From assembly GCA_000320605.2 (NCBI GenBank), contig KB445801.1:57745-121744 (forward strand): a DNA stretch of 64,000 nt, in the 5' to 3' direction. Every line of letters begins with the position of its first letter. The first letter of the stretch is position 1. The notes beneath the pieces were generated by a model that was not told where the DNA came from, made no database searches, and worked only from the letters and a program-made list of their open reading frames with translations. Positions 12,329-22,061 of the stretch are shown piece by piece. The translations under genes and the position numbers were made by a program. Source of the DNA: Gelatoporia subvermispora B (taxonomy: Eukaryota > Basidiomycota > Agaricomycetes > Polyporales > Gelatoporiaceae).

Positions 12329-13940
12329 CTATCGGATCGTGCACTTGTCGAAGGCGCTCTCACGGCGTGTGGCGCTCTCCGGTGCGCCCCACACCCGCCA
12401 CATCTTCATCGCCTCCTCCGCGGGGCAGATCGTGAATACGGACGTCCCATCTGGGCTCAGCGCGCTGTCTCCCACGGCGGCCTGGTGGGCAGGCACCGTC
12501 ACGAGCCGCTTGCACGATGGGTACGCGTGCACCATAAGCGAGTTCGTCTGTGCGCTTGCCGTCGGGACCGGGCGGGCTGTCCGCGCTGCAGAGCGGGCCA
12601 AGGCCGGCGCCGACGCGGGGGGCGTGGTCCACGACGAGCCGTGTGTACTCAGCAGCTCCTTGCAGTGCGGCGACCAGACGAGGGAGGTCACCGCGGTGTT
12701 CAAAGAGATGGTATGCAGGGGCGCGGGCGAGGCCGGGATCGCGTTGCTGCTCCAGATGTAGATCTTCCCGTCTGGGTATCCGGAGCCTGTCGCGAAGAGG
12801 TCGGATTTCCAAGGACACCAAGCAACAGCCTGCATGAACATGTGAGCAACGTAAAGGGACGTGTATTTCCGGATAGAACTCACCTTCACGGGAGCGTTGT
12901 GCTTCATCTTGCCGCCGTGTGTCTTGAGCTCCACCAAATCTTTACCGGCGCGCACGTCCCATAGGCGTACCACGCCTTGTTGGTCGCCCGTCAGGAGGTA
13001 TTTCCCATCAGGACTCCAGCGGACGCCATGCACTCTGCTCTTGTGGGTCGTGAGGATGTTGTGTTCGCGTGAGCGCACATCAAACACAGTGACATCGCCG
13101 TCGTCCATGCCGACCGCAAGGACTTGCTCCCTCCAGCTCATCCCACCGACCGTGGTGATCATGGCACTAGACCACTCGACCACTTGCTGTCTGGTATTCG
13201 CATCGCGCAGCGTAACGATACCGCACGTTGTGCCCGCCGCGAGGAGGTGCGGCTCGTGTGCCGCCCACGCGATGCTGGAGATGTGGCCACAGTAGCGCGG
13301 GAGCTTACAGAGGTGCGAGATGGTCCGTGAGTCGAGATCCTGGTAGTGCACGTCGCGCCCGCATGCGACGGCGATGTTGTTCTGTGTAGACCACGAGAGC
13401 GGATGTGCGTACGGGTCGGCGGCGACACCTGGTGCGTCCAAAGCGAGCGCGAACTGCTTCCGCTTCGCAAGGTGTGCGACGGATGACGCGGGCGGGACTT
13501 CACGCGTTGATGTCAGGAGCTTCAGGAATTGCGAGCGGTGTGGGTGGAGTTCCTTCGATGATGATGCGGCGGCGTTCGTGTCTCTGAACCTCAGGACGCG
13601 ATCATCGGCCAGGCCGAAGGAACGTGCGATGCGCACGCTGCGGGGTGTGGTGTTGAGAGGTAATGGGTGTTCTCTGGGAGCCGAGATGAAGCGGTCAGCC
13701 TAGAATTTACATACACGGTCTGTTAGGCTAGGCTGAGAAGGTAAAGTGACAATCACATACGGCAGGGGCTTTCTCGGATACGTCAGGCTCAACGACGGAA
13801 GAAAACTCCTTAGAGACATCTACCGACGCAATGGATATTCGGCGTTTCTTTGCAGAATAGTGATTTGTGACTGAGGTTGGCGTCCACACTCGCTTGCGAC
13901 GAGGAGTCACGCATAAACTGGCCGGTGGGGGGTTCTCCAT
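12329..13940 (-). CDS. Cdc20/Fizzy-type APC/C activator, paralogue B
   Basis: Three exons on the minus strand: 13940-13761, 13699-12884 and 12829-12329, with introns of 61 and 54 bp in phase 0, encode 498 residues. Exon 2 opens with a C-box-like DRFIS motif and continues into the conserved RSVRIARSFGLADDRVLRFR. A LALDAPGV block follows and then a seven-bladed WD40 propeller (SWSTQNNIAVACG through WCPWKSDLFATGSG to MKMWRVWG). The protein ends in Ile-Arg, the APC/C-docking tail. The C-box and IR tail together support a working co-activator of the anaphase-promoting complex. Its second intron sits at the same place as in the gene at 46-1652, just before the blade beginning AVAWCPW. The alternative is a Cdh1-like rather than a Cdc20-like role. 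Confidence 0.88.
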
Positions 13941-15003
13941 GGCTCTTATGATATGTTTAGGCCAAATACTAGATTCTCGAACCATGAGCAAGTACAAAAC
14001 AGCTAGACACATTGATCGAGTACGCACCGCGGGATCACAGTGAATGCAGACAACAGCTGAGTATGATCGTGCACGTGAGTTTGTTGAGAGTAGAAGCGGT
14101 TGCCAAACAAACGTCAAGTGCGGAAAACTGCTAGTCAATGACCTCAGACGGGCGGACTACGCTTGGACTGCGCGAAAAAGATGTTGCAGATAACAGGACG
14201 GGCAAAGAATGACCCCAGGACTTTCAGGTGGTTTGTGGCCCCCACTGGGATAAGCGTCGGTCGTTCACAGCGGTCCTTGCGAAGTTGCTTTTTTTGTCCG
14301 ATATCGTATTCAAGCTGGCTGTTGTATTCTCAAATTGTACTGGTAGGCAGATCTGAGCTCTTGAGCCTATAACAATGTTCAGTTGGGATCTAGCAGTGTG
14401 TGTTGTGAGGTCAAGGTGTGGCGGAGTTCCGGACAGCGTCGCGATCGCGTGCAACCGCTTTCCTATTAAGGAAGTTGCTGAGTCAGCGGAAGGTCTGCCA
14501 AGTTGACAGCGACCAAAGTCAAGTCACAGTTGAACCATACGGTCATCAACGAATTACTGTAAGCGTTTTGATATGACCGCAGTGGTATATTTGACAATTA
14601 ATCACTGCGTCGACCGCGCCCATCAAGCTCTCGTATACGCATCCCGACGAGTCAGCAATTCCCAATGTCATAGCCAGTAGCCCTGCGAAGTCCGGAGCCT
14701 ACTAATGGGTGACGCTCGCTGCATTGCACTTTGGTTATTCTCATCTCTACGTCTATCTGGATGCCTCTAATCCCCGGGATCTCTTTCCTTTGATTGGAAA
14801 ATATCGCTCAACTTGCTCTGTGACGAGCTACTCGACTCGAGGGTCGAGAGCCGCGTCCGCCTCTCCCCAGTGAAAGGACGAAGTTCGATCCTTACCGTCG
14901 AACCCACGAGGGCCGGCGCCAAAGTACTGAAATGAGTCTCTAACTGAGGTCTCGCAACATGGCAAAATTCAATAACGCTACATAGTTCACTCGCGATCAG
15001 CAC

Positions 15004-15090
15004 ATGGCCTTCTGCGCGCCTCTTCGCAGCATACTAGTGACCATCCTCTGCATTTCCATAGCGTCAGCTGCTCCTCTTTCAGCATATTAG
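15004..15090 (+). CDS. Orphan signal-peptide-like micro-ORF
   Basis: A 28-codon frame reads MAFCAPLRSILVTILCISIA and then SAAPLSAY before a stop. It has a short polar start, a hydrophobic core and an Ala-x-Ala-like cleavage site. It is either the first exon of a secreted-protein gene whose remainder I cannot find, a remnant, or chance. There is no splice donor directly at its end. Confidence 0.2.
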   Translation: MAFCAPLRSILVTILCISIASAAPLSAY

Positions 15091-15805
15091 TCCATGCACG
15101 ACAAATTCTTCCTCTCGGTGCAAACTTTCTTGACAGCAATGTCAGCTCAAAACTTTGTCACGTTGCTTGCGTGAGCCTCATTTTCAGGACTTGACTGCTT
15201 CGCGCTTAAATTTTAAAGCGTTCCGGCTGTCGCAAGATCGACGAACCGTTTCCCAGAGAATTGGGCATATCCTGCCCTATCCTGCCCCGGGTCTGGGTCC
15301 CGGTCCTATTGTCGACAATCCCGCAGGTGCCTATCGGATTCTGTCCCCGGACGCATGGCCTGCGGACATCAAATTCTCCCGTCCGCAACGACTACACGTA
15401 ATCAGCGTGGCGATCTCGGGAGAACTGAAGAGAGGGAAATGTCACATAGTGCTGCCTCTTCCTTTTCCCGCAGTGCTCGTTTGTTTGATACACACGGATT
15501 GACTGCGGGGAAAGAAGCATGCATTGCGTATGACCCGCACGTTGCTACCAAGGTAGGCCCGGGTCTTTCGTCTCTGAGGCTTACCGGGGGCGTGGAAAGA
15601 TGGAAGCATATGAGAACAGGTAATTCCGCGTTCTGCAGGAGATTCCAGAAGGGAATCTGTCTTTTGAGGAGTCTTTACGTTGAAAAATCGACGGATCAGC
15701 AACATATCGGTCCTGATCGTGTTCCATGAACCCGCCCGCTCAGCGACCTAGATGTCCTCCGTGAGGTACGCCCATCCCGATCACGCCAGCTCTCCCCGAT
15801 CGTGT

Positions 15806-15813
15806 GCATAAAA
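15806..15813 (+). promoter_or_regulatory. TATA-like box before MFS gene A
   Basis: GCATAAAA lies 71-78 bp upstream of the ATG at 15884, in a pyrimidine-rich context. Sequence evidence only. Confidence 0.35.
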
Positions 15814-15883
15814 TGCGTCCTTGGCTTGACTCACACAATCTCCTTCGCCTCATTCGCCTGCCTATACTCCACAGTCGAAAGCA

Positions 15884-17972
15884 ATGTCAGCCATTCTGGA
15901 GAAAACCGAAGAATCTCCTGTTGCAACAATATATGAAGCAACGGAACACTTTCCAAAACTGAGCAAGGAAGACGCATTTGTATCACATTCCTCTGAATCC
16001 AAATCTGTGACTATTCGGAACGTGGAGATCAACGACGCGGGTCCTGGGACACGTGGATGGATCGTTGTTCTGGGTTGTATCATTTACTGCGCAATAACAG
16101 TAGGCTGGAGGTATAGCGTTGAATTTTCCTGATTATCGCATAGCTTACGAGCAGCATCACCCGTCTAATCCTCGGTATGACCATTAACTACTTAGCCTCG
16201 TAAGCAATCGTCTACCATATGATATGTTCCTACATCATTCACCATTCTCCTAGGCTTGGGGAGTCATCCAGGATTACTTCCAGCAAAATCTGTTCCCGGA
16301 CGCTTCCGACACGCTGCTGAGTACCATGGGCAGTGTGACATCAATAGTGAGATACTTTAAGCGTACCTGCCGAATGTAGCTAACCACTATTTAGGTGATG
16401 TTCTCAACGAGCATCTTCTCGGGAAAGCTCGGCGACCGTTTGTGAGTAGAGATATCATTGTGATTCGGAGGCGTCGCCTGAAATGAACTTCATCTCTCCA
16501 GCGGATACAGAGCAAGTCTCACTCTCGCCCCTAAAGCAGCAGGAACTTATTTGTCAACATCTAGCCATTTCTTGCAATCGGTGGCATACTGTATGTGTTG
16601 AGCACGTTGACAGCGGCATTTTGCACAGAAATATGGCAATTCTTTATGACACTGGTATGCTCTGTATACCATCCGTCTGCAGCCTTAATGAAATGATTCT
16701 ATAGGGTGTTGTGCAAGGATTGTCAATCGCCGCTACCTTTCCTCTCATAGTACGTCATCTGTTGCACCGCTACCGTAAGCTCACTTTAAACTCTAAACTC
16801 GATCCTGGTAGGCAGCCTTGCCGGCACAGTGGTTCCTCCATTTGAGAGGCTTCACAACCAGCCTTGTGGTCGCTGGAGGCTCGCTAGGTATGCGACAGCC
16901 CCAATGCTATCTATCCATTCAATCATGCCGTTTCAGGGGGAGCTGTCTCAACAGTGATTCTTCGGGCGATGCTAACGCCTCTCGGGTATAAAAAAACATT
17001 CGCTATTCTGAGTGGCGTGGACGCAATTATACTGCTCGCCGCGTTCTTCATGATGAAAGAGCGTAGAGTGACACACGCTAGGCAGCCGATTGTGTGGCTG
17101 GATCGCGCGTTCCTCAAGGACCCAGTTTTCTGGAGCCTTGGGTTATGTCTCCTCTTCACGGGCTTGTGAGCGGTGCCGTAATGCATCTGCTAGGACATAC
17201 TCATGGATTTTACAGCGGGTATTTATCACCGCTATATTTTCTGCCTTCATTCACGAGGGCAATTGTTCCTGGAATCGGCAATCTAGTTGGTCCTTTTCGC
17301 CAAGCATGAAATTATGTCCACTGATAGTAGTTGACAGCAATCTGCGTTACCACTGACACTTCTGAATATTGCAGCAGCGATTGGACGCGCCTCAGTCGGG
17401 TTCGCTGCAGACAAACTTGGCCCTGTTAATGCTCTCTTTGTTTCAATACTTATTTCGGGATGTGCTCAACTCGTCATCTGGACGCTCATCTCGAGTTATG
17501 CTGGCATAGTCCGTGCCCATTTTGTTTTACGACTCTCCACATCCTGACCTTTCATTAGATTGTTTTCGCGATAATTTACGGTACCTTTTGCGGGTGCTTT
17601 CTTTCTCTGTCACCTGCTGTAGCCGCTCAGCTCTATGGTGCGGACTCACTCGCTGGATTGTCTGGTTTGATAATGGTTTTCAGTCTTCCTGGTAAGTCGT
17701 TCAGCTCGACTGTGCTGTAGCCCCTGTCTCACAGCTTCATGTGCAAGGCAATGCTGCCGGGGCACCAGCAGGAGGCGCAATCCTGCAGATGTCTGGAGGG
17801 GACTGGCAAGCGGTAGCCATCTACTCTGGAGCGATGCAGATTATTGGCGCAGTTCTTCTACTGTACGGTAAGTCTAGGACTGGATGCGACGTCTTCATCC
17901 ACACCGGATCTCATAACTAACTAGAGTACAGCGCGTCTGAAGAGAGAGCCCAAGTTGTTCAAGGCATATTAG
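15884..17972 (+). CDS. MFS transporter, monocarboxylate-porter type (copy A)
   Basis: Fourteen exons sum to 1353 coding bases, i.e. 451 residues, with no internal stop: 15884-16110, 16196-16199, 16254-16346, 16395-16441, 16502-16511, 16565-16654, 16705-16749, 16812-16887, 16937-17165, 17216-17285, 17338-17508, 17559-17691, 17748-17867 and 17932-17972. The protein starts with an acidic cytosolic tail, then RGWIVVLGCIIYCAITVGW and AWGVIQDYF, the hallmark first helices of fungal monocarboxylate/riboflavin-type MFS porters. GKLGDRFGYRPFLAIGG is the loop 2-3 motif, and KRE near the end marks the cytosolic tail. Two exons are only 4 and 10 bp, and the intron after the 10-bp exon has a GC (GCAAGT) donor. 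It is the tandem paralogue of 22062-24233, with identical exon architecture. The substrate is unknown; monocarboxylates are the family default. Confidence 0.85.
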
Positions 17973-18132
17973 CGCTGAGCTTTGCGGGAAAATATACGGA
18001 CTTGAATAGCACGGATCGAGACCGTCAATAAGGGCATTCAGGACGAGAACTCTCTGTACTTGCATAACGAGATGTTAGTTTTGATTAGATACTGGAGTTA
18101 TAGAAGAGGTTTCCAATACTTCCCTGCCATGC
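17973..18132. other. Spacer downstream of MFS A
   Basis: A short interval between the transporter stop and the BTB remnant; nothing recognised. Confidence 0.5.
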
Positions 18133-18578
18133 TTGAGTAGCGACGGCCGACAGGCTCGGAAAATCTATGTGGAAGATTACCTTGAAAGGAATTCCGATTG
18201 TCCCCTTCCCTGCTCTGCCAAGTCCATCTACCGACTCGCAAGCCAGGTATGTTGTGGTCTATCCAAATATCGAACTCAAGTGATGTCGGTCTATCTGCAA
18301 GATATTCATTTATTGAACTTCAGAAACACGCGTTGAACCACTTAAAAACACAACTTTCGGAGCGCACTATCCTCGTGAAGTTATTCAGGAAATTTACTGC
18401 GCAGTAAGCTCCCGAGTAAGTGCGAAATATGGAGCTGTTCTCTCTCGCAGAATACTGGCCCCAGTTGAAGGGCTCAACTGAACTGAAGCATTTCATCACG
18501 GAGGTCACTCGAGGTTCATATCCCCACGCCGCGGACATCGTTGCCGAGCTCTTCCAAAAGATCTCCATGGCATGACTA
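18133..18578 (+). pseudogene. Remnant of a BTB/POZ-type protein (C-terminal part)
   Basis: Pieces match the C-terminal half of the basidiomycete BTB family and align with the better-preserved copy at 33398-35465. They are PCSAKSIYRLASQ, a second piece HALNHLKTQLSERTILVKLF, and a third, LAEYWPQLKGSTELKHFITE, ending HAADIVAELFQKIS. The first junction still has a GT..AG intron. The intron expected near 18403-18430 has shrunk to a few bases with stops around it, and there is no BTB core upstream. The gene is therefore broken and unlikely to make a protein. Confidence 0.6.
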
Positions 18579-18861
18579 TAGTCCACGCAGTAATGTGTAC
18601 CGCTTCAACGCTCTTGCATCAGATTTGGCAATAGAATGAGTCATTTTGCTATACTCCCGAACATACCGGACCTCGCACTCGGTGATGCCGCAGATTAACG
18701 ATGCGCCACGCAGTCTTTGGCTTACGCATCAATATGCAGGAGGCAGTAGGCTATCCAGTGCCAGAATGTATAAGCGTGAACCCAACAAGAGATTACCAGA
18801 CATCAGACAGGACATCGATGGCTATCCAACCTTAACTCGCCTGCCGAAGGTGAATGACGGC
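18579..18861. other. Spacer before the MDR pseudogene
   Basis: Nothing recognised; only short frames. Confidence 0.4.
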
Positions 18862-20283
18862 GATGAATCGGTCCTTCGCAATATGATATTGACCCCGGAT
18901 TTCGTCGCGAGACGGCTACCATAAAATTGTGCTGCAAACGGCCTCTGTCCATTTGCCAAAGCATTCTGAGGTGCACGTTGAGATACATGCAGTCTTTCTC
19001 GAGGCTGGTTGCACGCTACCAAGATTCCTTGAGAGTTGCTTCTTAACACACCTGCTTCGTTTCAGTTGCGCGACATCATGATTCCCATCGAATTGTACCC
19101 TGTCAAGCTCAAGGACAATGTAATTCCGGGATCCGATATGGCAGGCGAGGTCATTGCCATAGGGAAGTTTAAGTCTGTCAAAGGTTTCAAGGTCGGCGAC
19201 CGTGTCATTACCAGCTTCTTCATGGACTACTTTCACGGAGACCATAACGACAACACATTCATGTCTGCCCTCGGTGGGCCCGTCGACGGCGTCTTGACGG
19301 AGTACAGATTATTCTCCGCCCACGTGAGTTCCGCATTTTGTGTGCATGAGGCAGCATTGATAGAAGCGTCACGCAACGAAAGTGTCTAGTGCATTTCCCT
19401 GAGCACCTCACATATGAGGAGGCCTCAACGCTTCCGTACGTACATGCACAGTACCGACGATCCCACTGACAATCGATCATCGACCTTCCAATTCCAGCTG
19501 TGCTGTACTTACAGCGTACAGCGCCTTGATGGGGCCGGTGCACGTCAAGGGCGGTGACACTATCCTCGTGCAGGGGACAGGAGGAGTATCGATGTGGGTC
19601 CTATAATTGTCGTTTGCATGGCGCACGCATGACGATATTGTCAGCTTTGCATTGCAATTTGCCGTAGCGACCGGCGCAACTGTGACCACAACCTCCTCTG
19701 CCGACCATAAGCTCGGTGTGGCGAAAACTACGACACTGCGCCAGACTGGGATGTAGAGGTCATGAGAATCGTACGGTTACACGTGCCATAATCATGACGT
19801 CAAACTCACGCTCTTGTGCAGACCAACGGGCGTGGTGTAGACCACATCGTGGAGGTGGGCGGAAATGGCACCTTACTAAAGTCTGCCAAGTGCATTCGTT
19901 ACGGTGGTTGGATTCACAATATCTGCGTCCTTGGCGGGTGAGACCATCGCACTCGCAAAAGAAGACCAATCACTAATTCGAAATATACATCGTAGGACGG
20001 TGACATCACCATGCTCGCCCGTCAGCTTGTCGTCAGAGCCGCTTCCCTGCGTGCAGTTGCTGTCGGCCATCGTTTGATGTGAGTGTTTATCTTATGTTGG
20101 ATCTCGCGTACATGTTGACCCAGTTTTCTATCAGGTTGGAATTGTGAACCGTTTCATTACTGCAATCGAGCTGAAGCCAGTTGTCGACAAAGTGTTCAAT
20201 ATCGAGGAGGTGCTTGATGCACACAAGTACCTGGATAGGCAGAAGCATATCGGTAAGGTCATTGTCAGACTTTGCGAGGCGTA
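18862..20283 (+). pseudogene. Decayed MDR-family oxidoreductase (quinone/alcohol dehydrogenase type)
   Basis: Exon-sized pieces cover almost the whole medium-chain dehydrogenase fold in order. They are GYHKIVLQTASVHLPKHSEV, then RDIMIPIELYPVKLKDNV, PGSDMAGEV, GFKVGDRVITSF, PEHLTYEEASTLPCAVLTAY, the cofactor-binding QGTGGVSI, NGRGVDHIVEVGGNGTLLKS, and the C-terminal LKPVVDKVF to KHIGKVIVRL. Lesions: no in-frame start, a lost splice donor after exon 1 (near 19007), a deletion of about nine codons with a frameshift after LGVAK (near 19733), and one-base phase breaks at two later junctions. No zinc-ligand pattern is evident, so relatives are the NADPH quinone-reductase-like branch. It lies between the two MFS genes and may once have worked with them. 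Confidence 0.65.
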
Positions 20284-20466
20284 GATCTGAGTTGCGGAAC
20301 AGCGAGGACTTCGCGTTTCAAAATTTCACAGTGACAGTGATCCACCGAATCCGAGGCAAACATTACACCCTGGACATCGGCGCTCTTACTGGTTATATAG
20401 GTTTTACAATTCACAATGTAGTCCACCGGTTGGCCAGTCAATTGAGCAGCGTTCGCATGCCGAGGA

Positions 20467-21300
20467 TCATATGTCCTCTTCATATACATCACTAATCAGG
20501 GAGCAGGTCTTCCCAAAGTCAGATCCCACGCCGGCTAAATGCTGGAACGCCGCCCAAACAGCATGTGCTTTGTGCATGTAGTGCAGTCGGACCAATGCAT
20601 AGTTCCGCTTGGCAAGACGAACAGTCGGGTTGTTTGATAGTGAGAACTCACCTGCTGCAGGCACCTCTACCGCCTCCATAAGCAGGGAGGCTACAGCCTT
20701 CGCAGCCTAACGGTAGCGTAGCAGACGTGATCAGCGTGTCATGCGTGTGTTGCGCGTTGCGCTGCTTTCAAATTTGACTTTACATATAACACGTAATGGC
20801 AGAGACCGTGAGGGGTTCCGCCGGAATCGGTGATTCTGTTTCCAGAAGACTGGTAAGTTCAAATTTGCATGCCCAGGCCAGTGCAGACAAAGCTCACCTG
20901 CCATATCACCGAGGACCAGTATGTCATACGGATTGCTCCCGTCCAGAATTGGTGCTGACTGAGCACTATGTGATCATACCTTGCAGGACAGACTTTGGTC
21001 AGTGGATGGTTGAAGCGCTTCATGGCGCAGGTGATCCCAGGCTACTTGCAGATCTAGAGATGGGTTCCGAGTAAACGTGGCGTCCATAGGTCTGTTTCCA
21101 GAGCAGGTATATTGCCTTTGGTATGTTACTGCGAAGCAACGAGCCCGGAAGGTTGCGTGTCCAAAATGCCCGCAGAAGCCATGGTATGCAGATAAACTCG
21201 AAGAGGTAATGATGCGTAGTTTCGAAATTGAACACAAAACTACCTAGTAGTATGAGAACATCTTGTCGGTGATGTAGAATGCCCTCTCTCCACTGTAAGT
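20467..21300 (-). CDS. Unidentified multi-exon gene or remnant
   Basis: On the minus strand a protein-like frame runs from an acceptor near 21290 through 21023 (REGILHHRQDVLILLGSFVF, then HHYLFEFICIPWLLRAFW and LPGSLLRSNIPKAIYLLWKQ). A second piece near 20990-20863 reads LSQHQFWTGAIRMTYWSSVI. Further pieces are KAVASLLMEAVEVPAAG (about 20700-20645) and RLAKRNYALVRLHYMHKAHA (about 20620-20540). The hydrophobic, aromatic-rich segments suggest a membrane or lipid-associated protein. I do not recognise the family and cannot join all the pieces in phase. It may be intact with exons I mis-set, or decayed like its neighbour. Confidence 0.3.
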
Positions 21301-22061
21301 GCCGGGCGAATGCCTACTGCGATTTGCGATGACGAGGAGAACGCTCACGTGATGCCAGAAATAACACGGGCGCTTGTTAACGGAAGATGAAAGGAGCGCC
21401 GAAAACACGGTTAGCCCTGAGCAGCATCTAGCAGTCGACTTGATACAGGCTTGTGGAGGTTTGAGCATGGATCTCGGGGCAACAAACTGAATCCGTCGAG
21501 TTTCCGACTTGCTGAAAACGAACTGCGCACCGACTGTTCGTTCCCACAGCTGCGACTCTGCCGCTCCTCGAGGAGAGCTTCTCACCGAGCGCGGAACAGT
21601 TCTCTTACATGCGGCGCCCAATGAAACCAATTCCTGCTCACAACGATGGAGCACATTCTGCCTGGGGTTGCGAATTACTCGTGTGAGACGTACAGGAAGA
21701 GTACGCAAGGACATGGACGATCAGTGAGTCATGGGCCACGTAGAAACGGACCGCCGGGTGTATGTCCCAGCCTTCCCGATCTAGTCAGGTGCACCGTAAA
21801 GATGGGACGTCCTCGGCACGAAGCCTAGATTGCGGGTCCGTTCCGAAGGGCATGTAAGTTATCGACCATTTCAGAGCCAATCGTTGACGTCAAGTTTGGC
21901 CCCAAAGGTGCCTTTGCCAGGCGGATTCTGAGCATCGCGACATATCCTAGGCTATCACCGCTCCCGCACCCGGTGCCCGGAAATGTGCTATGGTTAAATA
22001 GGTGCGACGGATGGGCAGGGCCGGGCATCCTTCCCACTACCTGCTGCTCTGAGCTTGAGTC
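21301..22061. other. Upstream region of MFS B, nothing recognised
   Basis: A minus-strand frame of about 150 codons (21244-21714) overlaps the presumed 5' end of the unidentified gene; most of it looks like chance coding. Confidence 0.35.

Larger units (their letters stand above)
13941..15883. other. 1.9-kb gap, mostly empty
   Basis: I find no multi-exon gene. A short open frame that is a near-perfect signal peptide (15004-15090) and a TATA-like box before the transporter are listed separately. The remainder gives only short frames. Confidence 0.4.
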
